From a virus, in the IMG/VR virus record IMGVR_UViG_3300007960_000014, positions 1-64,000 of that record: a DNA stretch of 64,000 nt; one strand, written 5' to 3'. The position numbers were made by a program, and so were the translations under genes. The notes under the pieces were generated by a model. The model saw nothing but the letters and a program-made list of their open reading frames with translations, was not told the origin of the DNA and did no database searches. Shown piece after piece: positions 15,882 to 22,690 of the stretch. The stretch's first letter is position 1. Each line of letters opens with the position of its first letter.

Positions 15882-17492
15882 CTAATTATGTAGTATTTTA
15901 GTGATACCGTTACGTTTTATTACTTTAAACGTATCAGCTTCGTCCTCTATTAAAGAGTTCAAATAATCATTATGGGTAATAATAAATAACTTTTTGTCTT
16001 GAGTAATCAAATTAATCAATTCGTACAACCCTTTCACCCCTTCGAAGTCTAGTGAGTCTGCTATCTCATCAAAGAAAATTAGATTGGGTCTTTCTTTTCC
16101 AGTCACCACTAGCAAGTCATTAAGTGCCATGGTAACAGCCAAGGAGCATCTTTTCTTTTCTCCCCCAGACATGGAATCAAAGTATATTTCGTTGCCGTTA
16201 GAATAAAAGGTATCTTTTAGAGAATCATCAAACTCCACACTTATATTACCTGAACTCACAACACCAAGGTAATGATTAGCTCGTTCGTTAAAGAATTCCA
16301 AGATGTTTCTAATAACATACTTGATTAATCCGTTTTCTGAAAAAGCATATTCCCAAAACCTCATGATATCATATTGTTTTTGATGAACAGCAACTTTGTC
16401 TGCATGTTGTTTGCTCAGCTTTCTAGCTTTTCTTTTTTGCGCCCTCAGAACTTTAAGAGACGACTCAACGTTTATAAGTTTCTCCACTATATCAAAATCG
16501 GCGCTAGTTATAGGGACTGTAGTCTCGTCTATCTTAGCAGATAAGTCTTTTATTTCTTTTCTTTTTTCTGCTATCTCCTCGGACATCTCATGTATTTTAT
16601 CTCCAAGGAGTATCTTTTTCACCTTATCCTCTGGGTCCACGAACCCACAGTTGTCGCAGGAAGGGGAAGACTCTTTAACTTTAGCTTTTAATTTTTCTTT
16701 TTCACTTAGAAGGTTCGTTAATCTCATCTCTTGGTACGAACATTCCTTATCCAACTCGTGCCTTTTGTCCTCCATCTCTTTTATCTCGGACATGGAATAT
16801 TTTGTAACGAAGGATACTTTTTCAGGAGAAAGATACTTCTTAGCTGCTTTCTTTAATTTGTTTAGCTCGGATATTTCCGTTTCAAGTTTCTTGACGGAAC
16901 CTAAGCACTCGTCCTGTAACGTTGTGGCTATCTTCTTCTCCGAAAAAGAATTAGATTTCAATCCCTTGATTGCCCCCCTGTGTTTAAAAATGTCCTTGAC
17001 GCTGAGAAAGCTTTGAATTATCTCTCTCTTCTCTTCCGGGGATGCCGTTAAAAAGTTGGTAGAGTTTTGTTGTCCAAACACCATAGAAGCAAGAAACACA
17101 TTTCTGTTTGTGTTTAAAAAACTTTCTAAGTGTTGTTGAGTTTTTTGTATGGATTCTTTTGTTACATCCTCGCCTCCAGCCGTTACTATCAACCGTGGAG
17201 GTTTTTTAGTTCTCTCAATAATAACGTCATCATTAACAGTTATGGTAACTTTACATTTCCCTTTCGAATCATACCTTGTTAAATTTTTCTCGGAAGTCTT
17301 ACGCAACGTCTTTCCGAAAAGTGCAAAGACGATGGCTTCTATTACCGCGCTCTTGCCAGCTCCGTTGGAACCTTTAGGTTTAGAGTCGTGGTTATGCCCT
17401 ACAATCTGAACGAGATTAGAATAATCTTCAAAGTTTATGGCGGCTTCCTTAATGGAAAGAAAATTTTCTATTTTGATATTATTAATTTTCAT
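15882..17492 (-). CDS. Recombination endonuclease subunit, gp46 / Rad50 / SbcC-like
   Basis: 536 residues (T4 gp46 is 560). ABC-type ATPase with Walker A GSNGAGKSAVIEAIV near the N-terminus, long coiled coils on both sides of a zinc hook CDNCGFVD, the signature SGGEKKRCSLAV, and Walker B NLIFFDEIADSLD at the C-terminus. It forms with the gp47-like partner a nuclease complex that processes double-strand ends for recombination-dependent replication. Start ATG at 17492 overlaps the gp47 stop by 11 nt. Confidence 0.92.
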   Translation of the reverse strand: MKINNIKIENFLSIKEAAINFEDYSNLVQIVGHNHDSKPKGSNGAGKSAVIEAIVFALFGKTLRKTSEKNLTRYDSKGKCKVTITVNDDVIIERTKKPPRLIVTAGGEDVTKESIQKTQQHLESFLNTNRNVFLASMVFGQQNSTNFLTASPEEKREIIQSFLSVKDIFKHRGAIKGLKSNSFSEKKIATTLQDECLGSVKKLETEISELNKLKKAAKKYLSPEKVSFVTKYSMSEIKEMEDKRHELDKECSYQEMRLTNLLSEKEKLKAKVKESSPSCDNCGFVDPEDKVKKILLGDKIHEMSEEIAEKRKEIKDLSAKIDETTVPITSADFDIVEKLINVESSLKVLRAQKRKARKLSKQHADKVAVHQKQYDIMRFWEYAFSENGLIKYVIRNILEFFNERANHYLGVVSSGNISVEFDDSLKDTFYSNGNEIYFDSMSGGEKKRCSLAVTMALNDLLVVTGKERPNLIFFDEIADSLDFEGVKGLYELINLITQDKKLFIITHNDYLNSLIEDEADTFKVIKRNGITKILHN

Positions 17493-18501
17493 AAGTTCGA
17501 ATTTGATTTAGTCCTTCTAGTAGTTCTTCTTTTGAAAAAACTACATCACTTTCATCAATGTATGTGTTTATGATGTCATCATCAATGGTTAGAAGCTTAC
17601 CTTCCTTTGAGTAGTTTGAAGTTAACTTTGGTAAAACATCATCAAATACAACTTCAAGGTGAGCCAGCGTATACTTAGAGAGGATTTCATATTTGATAGT
17701 GTTCTCGACATAAGAATCTAACGTATCTAATTTAAGGCGCAGGATAGTAAAGAAATCCTTAAACCTAAATTTAGCATTCATCTCGTCTATGTTATGTAAG
17801 CCACATGAAATATGTCGGATACCATAATCAATTTTTTTCCTATGTACCTCTACCTTTCCATCCCTAATCAAAAGAGAGGTTAGCCACTTCTGTGCATTAG
17901 CTTCTCCAAAGCTAGTTGAATATTGAGTACCTAAGATGTGGATATTGTCCTGTATCTGAGGTAGGTGGATATGACCGAGGAAAGAATACTTTCCTTTTGT
18001 GAAATGGCTACGCTTTAGGTAGGAATCATACTTATAGTTACCGTGGGACTGACAGCCGTCGTACCCGAAGTGCCCAAACATATGATTCTTTGATTCTTTA
18101 ACCGCTTTTACAATATCGCTTTCATGCTCAAAGTGCGGAATGAAATCAAAATCAACACCAGCAATTCTTTCTGTGCCGCACTCGGAGAATACTTTGGCTA
18201 TATCACTAAACAATGAGAGTGTAGTCTCTGTAGACCCACTCTTAGATATTGTGTCGTGATTTCCTCTGTTTATATAAATGTCTTGGCACTCCAAACCCTC
18301 CAACAACTCTCTGAAAGCTAGTAGCTCACTGCCTCTTGGATTGCGTCGGTGAAAGATATCACCGTTAATAACAACCGCGTCCGTGGGTTTTTGGTTTACC
18401 AAACGGGTCAGAGTGTCTACTTGAGTTTGTAAGTACCCTGGAATATAATCGCTTCTTAGGTGTAAATCCGTAAGAAGAACTACTCTTTTAGTTCTGGACA
18501 T
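17482..18501 (-). CDS. Recombination endonuclease subunit, gp47 / Mre11 / SbcD-like
   Basis: 339 residues, same as T4 gp47. Calcineurin-like phosphoesterase motifs in order: LLTDLHLRSD, VINGDIFHRRNPRG, INRGNHDTI, FGHFGYDG and FLGHIHLPQ. These supply the two-metal nuclease site. The C-terminal part is likely the helical cap that contacts gp46. Works with the gp46-like protein downstream at DNA ends. ATG overlaps the polymerase by 14 nt. Confidence 0.92.
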   Translation of the reverse strand: MSRTKRVVLLTDLHLRSDYIPGYLQTQVDTLTRLVNQKPTDAVVINGDIFHRRNPRGSELLAFRELLEGLECQDIYINRGNHDTISKSGSTETTLSLFSDIAKVFSECGTERIAGVDFDFIPHFEHESDIVKAVKESKNHMFGHFGYDGCQSHGNYKYDSYLKRSHFTKGKYSFLGHIHLPQIQDNIHILGTQYSTSFGEANAQKWLTSLLIRDGKVEVHRKKIDYGIRHISCGLHNIDEMNAKFRFKDFFTILRLKLDTLDSYVENTIKYEILSKYTLAHLEVVFDDVLPKLTSNYSKEGKLLTIDDDIINTYIDESDVVFSKEELLEGLNQIRTYEN

Positions 18502-20041
18502 AATTAATTAGTTCTGAGTGATTGGTAAGTACCCCTTCCTCAGTAAAGGTTGCCTCGATACCATCTCCGAAAGATTTACCAACTTCGATATCTACCTCAA
18601 AAGGCACAACAAAATCAAAACCATATAGAGCTGGCAGGTCTTGAGTAGACTGCAAGCAATATTTGAGCAGCTCTGATACTTTTTTTATCTCATCAATGTC
18701 GCACTGTACTTCAACCGAGTCGTGAACGGAAGCTAGAAGGTCTAGGTCCAGACCGAGATGGTTTGAATATTTTTTTACGCGCTCAATTCCATGTAGCATG
18801 AGGTCCGAAGCGGAACTTTGAATGATAAAGTTCATCCCCTGGCGGAGAGCTCTCTCTTGATGAGCACGGGATGGGCTGTTAACGTTTTTAAGGTGCCTCC
18901 TGCGCCCAAACAGACTTGTGGCATACCCATCAGACATAATCTTCTTTCTGCCTTCCTTAATCCACGAGAACACGTTAGGAAAGGCACGAGAGTAATCAGC
19001 AAAAATACCTTTGCAATATCCTAAATCTTTGCCCACCTGCTGTGAAAGTTTGTTAGGTCCGCCGCCGTAAACAATAAGGAAGCTTACCGACTTAGCAATC
19101 TGTCGTTCCTCTTTGGTGATGTCGTCAATCGCCTTTCCGTAAATAAGGGAGGCTGTATACTTGTGCAGGTCTTGACCTTCAGTGAACGCCTTAATTAGGT
19201 TAGGGTCTTGGCAGCACTGCGCAAGCACACGGAGTTCCGCCGTAGCATAGTCCGCAGCGACAAAGGCTTTTCCGTCTTCAGCTACCATCAGTTTTCGGAT
19301 GTTCACTGGGTCATCTGCACTTGGTCGTGGCAGGGTGTGGAACGAAACGCCTTTCTTGTATTCCTTGTTAACGTATTTATTTTTCTTATTTAATTCGCGT
19401 ACCTTAACATTAGGAGTTGAACAAGACAGGCGTCCCGTTACCACAGTTGAGAAGTTGTATTGGGAGTAAATCCTCGGCTCCTCATTCCAATCAACAGATT
19501 TGCGAACACCAGTAACATAGGTTTTGTGTTGCTTGATTCTAGTTTTATATTTTAATAGCGTCTCAATAAACTCTTTAGCTTCTTTGTTAGTAGTCTTTGC
19601 TTTAAGTTTGTCTAGATGCTCTTCAGTGATGGAAGGTAGTTTATTTACCTTAGAAAATATCTCGGGCTGCAAATCAAAACCATCAGACGTAAACAGTACA
19701 CCCGCCAACTCTAAAGTTGAGTTTGGATTAAACTCTTTAACGGGAGACAAATCATTTAGCTTAGCTGACAGAGTTTCTATCTCTTTAACGAGAATAGAAT
19801 CTAGCTCCTCCAAATAAGCCACATCTACCTTAATACCCCTGTTCTCCATCTCAGCCATAGTTAGGAGAATATCTTTTAGAATACCGTCGTACACCTTATC
19901 AACCTTCATCGATTTCATCTTAGGTCGCATTTCTCTATACGCACGTAAGGTAAACTTGCAGTCCATGGCGTTACCAAAAGCCATCTCGTCTAAGGGCATG
20001 TTTGCCCAATCTGTTTCTTTTCCGTTGTTTACTGTAAGCAT
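18488..20041 (-). CDS. DNA polymerase, family A (polymerase domain with end of exonuclease domain)
   Basis: 517 residues. Palm, thumb and fingers of a PolI-type polymerase: motif A PDYATAELRVLAQ-like (VAADYATAELRVL), the O-helix RQIAKSVSFLIVYGG with Arg, Lys, Phe and Tyr at the Taq R659/K663/F667/Y671 spacing, and motif C SVHDSVEVQ with Ser replacing the usual Glu after HD. The first 35 residues carry PLDEMAFGNAMDCKFTLRAY, which looks like Exo III of a 3'-5' exonuclease domain. Exo I and II lie in the separate gene upstream, so the polypeptide is divided inside the proofreading domain. No 5' nuclease domain. Confidence 0.9.
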   Translation of the reverse strand: MLTVNNGKETDWANMPLDEMAFGNAMDCKFTLRAYREMRPKMKSMKVDKVYDGILKDILLTMAEMENRGIKVDVAYLEELDSILVKEIETLSAKLNDLSPVKEFNPNSTLELAGVLFTSDGFDLQPEIFSKVNKLPSITEEHLDKLKAKTTNKEAKEFIETLLKYKTRIKQHKTYVTGVRKSVDWNEEPRIYSQYNFSTVVTGRLSCSTPNVKVRELNKKNKYVNKEYKKGVSFHTLPRPSADDPVNIRKLMVAEDGKAFVAADYATAELRVLAQCCQDPNLIKAFTEGQDLHKYTASLIYGKAIDDITKEERQIAKSVSFLIVYGGGPNKLSQQVGKDLGYCKGIFADYSRAFPNVFSWIKEGRKKIMSDGYATSLFGRRRHLKNVNSPSRAHQERALRQGMNFIIQSSASDLMLHGIERVKKYSNHLGLDLDLLASVHDSVEVQCDIDEIKKVSELLKYCLQSTQDLPALYGFDFVVPFEVDIEVGKSFGDGIEATFTEEGVLTNHSELINYVQN

Positions 20042-20214
20042 TTTAGTTCTCTTATTAAAGTAGATAAATCAATAATTATGTTAGCATATGTAGAGCAAGT
20101 TCCTCCATCTTTTTGTGTATGGTCTCTCACATTTAAGATGTGCTCTAGCGCAGCCTTTAGTGTTTCAATACACTGGTTCACCGCTTCTGGGTGCAAATCT
20201 TTCCTTAACCCCAT
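20029..20214 (-). CDS. Small protein within the split polymerase locus, unknown
   Basis: 61 residues, helical, with PEAVNQCIETLKAALEHILN and IIIDLSTLIRELKCLQ. It begins with an ATG that shares a base with the stop of the UDG/exonuclease gene (TAATG) and its end overlaps the polymerase start by 13 nt, so all three are tightly coupled. No motif for a nuclease or known adaptor is recognised. It could be a real subunit bridging the two parts of the polymerase, or the remnant of an insertion. Two cysteines (positions 15 and 58 approximately) plus one mid-protein. Confidence 0.6.
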   Translation of the reverse strand: MGLRKDLHPEAVNQCIETLKAALEHILNVRDHTQKDGGTCSTYANIIIDLSTLIRELKCLQ

Positions 20215-21188
20215 TAGTAAGTCTCTAGCTCCGTGGGGAAAAATTCTTTAACCAAATCCATCAAGCCATGAGGTAAGTTCTCGTCAATCAAGGAGTGCAT
20301 CATCTGAGTATCCTCAATGTTGGCAAAATCAGAGATACCTAGATTCATCAAAAACTTCAAATCAAACTTGCAGTTATGGAAAATCTTTGCCTGATTTTTA
20401 TTAGCACATACCTCCTTAAGCCTAGAAATCATCTCATTCAATTCCGTGCCAACAAAGGGGGAATCCTTATGATGGACAGGAAGAATAAACGTAGCAGAGT
20501 CTGAGGCAATACCAATGGTCTGTACTTTATCCTTCTTATAATCAAGCCCTGTCGTTTCTATATCAACTGCAAGCTCGGTATCGTTCTTAATCAAATCGAA
20601 CTGCTCATGAATACTATCAACGGTATCACATAGAACGAAATCAAGCTTAGAAAGCTTATTGTTTCCTAGTACAAACTTATCATAAGCATTGTTTACATCT
20701 TGGATAAACAAAGTTCTTAGTTTGGGCTCTAGGTACAAAGACATTGGGTGGAGAGTTGGAACCACAGCGATTGGCTCCTTGCCCTCTTGCACAAAAGGAA
20801 ACTCTTTCCCCCTCTTGTTTGTAACCCCGGACTTCTTTATGACGGCTTTCATTGCCATATTGCCTAGAGGGATAATCAAGGTAGGGGAAATAGCATCTAA
20901 GTCTTCGTACAAGTACTCCCTGTGCTTGGTAAGCATGGCAGTATCCACATCTGATTCTCTAAAGCCATACGATTTAATCGCCGCAACAAACTGGTAGGAA
21001 TTGTTGGGGAGCTTGGTCTGCTCTAAAAGATGTGAAAGAACACCGAACTCTTCGTCAGTGAACTCATATGTTACTCCATTTTCTCTATGAAAAGAATCAT
21101 GAACAAAGACAATTTTAGCGTCTGTCACCTCTTCTCGGTGAAATTGTTCATCATTCATAAAAGAATTTAGTAAAGAATCAGAAATCAT
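20214..21188 (-). CDS. UDG-like domain fused to 3'-5' exonuclease (N-terminal half of a split PolA)
   Basis: 324 residues. Residues about 25-185 resemble family 4/5 uracil-DNA glycosylases: TLIIPLGNMAMKAVI, KRGKEFPFV and the PTLHPMSLYLEP motif. Residues about 205-324 are a DnaQ-type 3'-5' exonuclease: Exo I AVDIETTGLDY and Exo II IFHNCKFDLKFLM. The ORF ends at ELETY, just where uninterrupted PolA proteins continue towards Exo III. UDG-PolA fusions are known in SPO1-type phages. Whether the UDG domain is catalytic cannot be told. Its start is divergent from the sigma gene across 16 nt; no Shine-Dalgarno is visible. Confidence 0.8.
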   Translation of the reverse strand: MISDSLLNSFMNDEQFHREEVTDAKIVFVHDSFHRENGVTYEFTDEEFGVLSHLLEQTKLPNNSYQFVAAIKSYGFRESDVDTAMLTKHREYLYEDLDAISPTLIIPLGNMAMKAVIKKSGVTNKRGKEFPFVQEGKEPIAVVPTLHPMSLYLEPKLRTLFIQDVNNAYDKFVLGNNKLSKLDFVLCDTVDSIHEQFDLIKNDTELAVDIETTGLDYKKDKVQTIGIASDSATFILPVHHKDSPFVGTELNEMISRLKEVCANKNQAKIFHNCKFDLKFLMNLGISDFANIEDTQMMHSLIDENLPHGLMDLVKEFFPTELETY

Positions 21189-21204
21189 AACCTATTATAG
21201 ACAC
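21189..21204. promoter_or_regulatory. Divergent intergenic region, CTATTATAG box
   Basis: The 16 bases between the divergent UDG/exonuclease gene (minus) and sigma gene (plus) contain CTATTATAG at 21192-21200, an inverted repeat about one base. It lies three bases from one start codon and four from the other. Both directions read a -10-like TATAAT/TATTAT. Neither gene has a Shine-Dalgarno. Control region for both genes is inferred from position and the recurrence of the box at other starts. Confidence 0.4.
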
Positions 21205-21606
21205 ATGGAAAGCTTAAAGAAAAATTATATTGATAATAAGCATTTTGAAAAAACTATAAGACTCTATCTTGAGGATAATGATACCTACGAAGAGGAAGTT
21301 GTTCGTTTATTCGACCTGCTTATTACCAATATATTATTATCTTTTAAATTTAAGATTGAATTTGATGACGCGAAACAAGAGTGTTTTTGTTTAGTCCTCA
21401 AAACATTAAAGAACTTTTCTCCTGAAAAAGGTTCAGCCTTTAATTATTTTACTACCGTCATCTTGAACAATCTAAAGCTTCTCTATACAAAAAGAAAGAA
21501 GTATATTGATAAGGTACACGAGTACCGAAAGATTATGGGTGATTTTGGGGTTCAGTCTCAGACTGAAAAAACTGATACAGATTTGAATACTCCACCTGGA
21601 CGCTAA
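21205..21606 (+). CDS. RNA polymerase sigma factor-like protein (T4 gp55 late sigma type)
   Basis: 133 residues on the plus strand. Residues about 50-100 match sigma region 2 as kept in T4 gp55-like factors: FDDAKQECFCLVLKTLKNFS, KGSAFNYFTTVILNNLKLLY and a basic RKKY tail, corresponding to the core-binding and -10-melting helices. No region 4 (-35 binding) domain is present, as in gp55. It probably directs host RNA polymerase to phage late promoters with short AT boxes. The last 74 nt overlap the 3' end of the convergent thioredoxin-like gene. Confidence 0.75.
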   Translation: MESLKKNYIDNKHFEKTIRLYLEDNDTYEEEVVRLFDLLITNILLSFKFKIEFDDAKQECFCLVLKTLKNFSPEKGSAFNYFTTVILNNLKLLYTKRKKYIDKVHEYRKIMGDFGVQSQTEKTDTDLNTPPGR

Positions 21607-21865
21607 CCCTACCATTCTTTGTCGTCAGTAACGACGGCACTGAAGTGATGGAAAAGCTGGAGAAACATTCAGGAGTATCCCAACTGTTAATCAGATAGAG
21701 GGTTTCGTCCCCTTCCTGCTGCGCCCACTGTTCAGCCATTTCCAGGATTTTAGCGCACCTCTTATCCCACAGAGAGTGGTACAAGACCAGGATATCTGTC
21801 TCGCTCTTAGACTTAAGAGCTTCGTTTACTTCACTATCCGTTGTTAGTTTCTTTAGCGTTCTCAT
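21533..21865 (-). CDS. Thioredoxin-like fold protein with incomplete active site
   Basis: About 110 residues from the ATG at 21865 (MRTLKKLTT); the longer frame to 21940 reads through the end of the upstream gene and looks unlike protein (basic low-complexity). DILVLYHSLWDKRCAKILEMAE occupies the place of the thioredoxin WCxxC motif but the first Cys is Asp (DKRC), and SVPSLL supplies the cis-proline. Fold call is good; disulphide reductase activity is doubtful. Overlaps the 109-aa gene upstream by 32 nt and the sigma gene (opposite strand) by 74 nt. Confidence 0.65.
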   Translation of the reverse strand: MRTLKKLTTDSEVNEALKSKSETDILVLYHSLWDKRCAKILEMAEQWAQQEGDETLYLINSWDTPECFSSFSITSVPSLLTTKNGRVSVQVEYSNLYQFFQSETEPQNHP

Positions 21866-22163
21866 CGGACTTCTCGGACTTCTCGTATTCAGCCATGATT
21901 TTTGCTTTTTCTTCTTCTGGCATGTTGCTAATCTTTTCATTCAGCTCTTCCATGGTGGCGGAAATGCCTTTGAAAAATAAGATTTTAGCAAGGTCGTCAT
22001 CAGACATACCAGCAGCCAAAGCGTTCTTTACGTTTTTCCACCCGGTAGTCTCTTCCTGAGTAAGTTTAATGTATAATTTCATCCTTCGTGTTGAATATTT
22101 AATTTTAAAGTTGTAATTGTTAGGGTTCAAAGACCCCAGAGTAATTTTTTCAGATTTTACCAT
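21834..22163 (-). CDS. Hypothetical protein, acidic C-terminus
   Basis: 109 residues from ATG at 22163; an internal ATG at 22082 (MKLYIKLTQEE) is possible but would have GAAGG directly against the start. The C-terminal part is helical and acidic (MEELNEKISNMPEEEKAKIM, then a Glu/Lys/Ser tail). No family recognised. It is divergent from the resolvase-like gene across 20 nt, with TATAATAG eight bases before its ATG, and overlaps the thioredoxin-like gene, with which it must be co-expressed. Confidence 0.6.
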   Translation of the reverse strand: MVKSEKITLGSLNPNNYNFKIKYSTRRMKLYIKLTQEETTGWKNVKNALAAGMSDDDLAKILFFKGISATMEELNEKISNMPEEEKAKIMAEYEKSEKSDENAKETNNG

Positions 22164-22183
22164 TTTAGTTACTATTATATTAA
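22164..22183. promoter_or_regulatory. Divergent intergenic region, CTATTATAT box
   Basis: Only 20 bases separate the divergent 109-aa gene (minus) and the resolvase-like gene (plus). They include CTATTATAT at 22172-22180, reading ATATAATAG on the minus strand, three bases from the plus start and eight from the minus start. It repeats the arrangement at 21189-21204. Promoter or translation-control role is inferred. Confidence 0.4.
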
Positions 22184-22690
22184 ATGGGAAAAAAGATTGA
22201 AGACATTCTATCCCACGGCGAATTCAAACAAAAAAAGAGAATTAATAGCCGTAGAAAAGGAAATGCATTTGAAAGAAAAATCTCTACATTGTTAAACGAG
22301 AGATTTGAGACAAACGAGTTTTGCCGTTCTCCAGGTTCAGGAGCATTTGCAACAACTCATAAGTTACCTCAACACATTAAAGTCCACGGGGACTTAATTA
22401 CACCAGAAAAATTTAAATTTGTTATTGAGTGTAAATCAGGGTACACGGTTGAGCTTGACGATTTGTTCAAACCTAAATCAGATTTTTGGGCATTTATCGA
22501 CCAAGCTAAGAGAGATGCAAAAGCAGCCAATAAGGATTGGTTGATGGTGTACCAAAAAACTAGAAGAAAGGCAGTCGTGGTTTCTAATGTTAAATACGCT
22601 CTAAAGCATGTAGAGTTATTTGGAGACTGCTACATGTATAGCTTCGATGAGTTCATTAAGCTTCCTGTAAATTTTTTCTTCTCCGACTGA
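22184..22690 (+). CDS. Holliday junction resolvase-like PD-(D/E)XK nuclease
   Basis: 168 residues, plus strand. RRKGNAFERKISTLLNERF matches the N-terminal basic/Glu motif of Hjc-type resolvases, followed by CRSPGSGAFATTH, the GDLI acidic position and FVIECKSGYTVELDDL, i.e. the ECK part of PD-(D/E)XK. The following FWAFIDQAKRDAKAANKDWL helix and VVVSNVKYAL strand complete the fold. It probably cleaves branched DNA left by recombination before packaging. The 3' end overlaps the convergent 824-aa gene by 75 nt. No terminator visible after it. Confidence 0.75.
   Translation: MGKKIEDILSHGEFKQKKRINSRRKGNAFERKISTLLNERFETNEFCRSPGSGAFATTHKLPQHIKVHGDLITPEKFKFVIECKSGYTVELDDLFKPKSDFWAFIDQAKRDAKAANKDWLMVYQKTRRKAVVVSNVKYALKHVELFGDCYMYSFDEFIKLPVNFFFSD

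Noticed and set aside
16396-17016. 206-codon plus-strand open frame opposite gp46 coiled coil
   Set aside because: Same cause: antisense of a charged coiled coil. It has a Ser/Phe/Leu composition and lacks any motif; the zinc hook and Walker motifs are on the minus strand.
20029-20214. Group I or II intron in the polymerase locus
   Set aside because: About 172 nt is too short and no intron core or homing endonuclease is visible; a small ORF with coupled starts explains it better.
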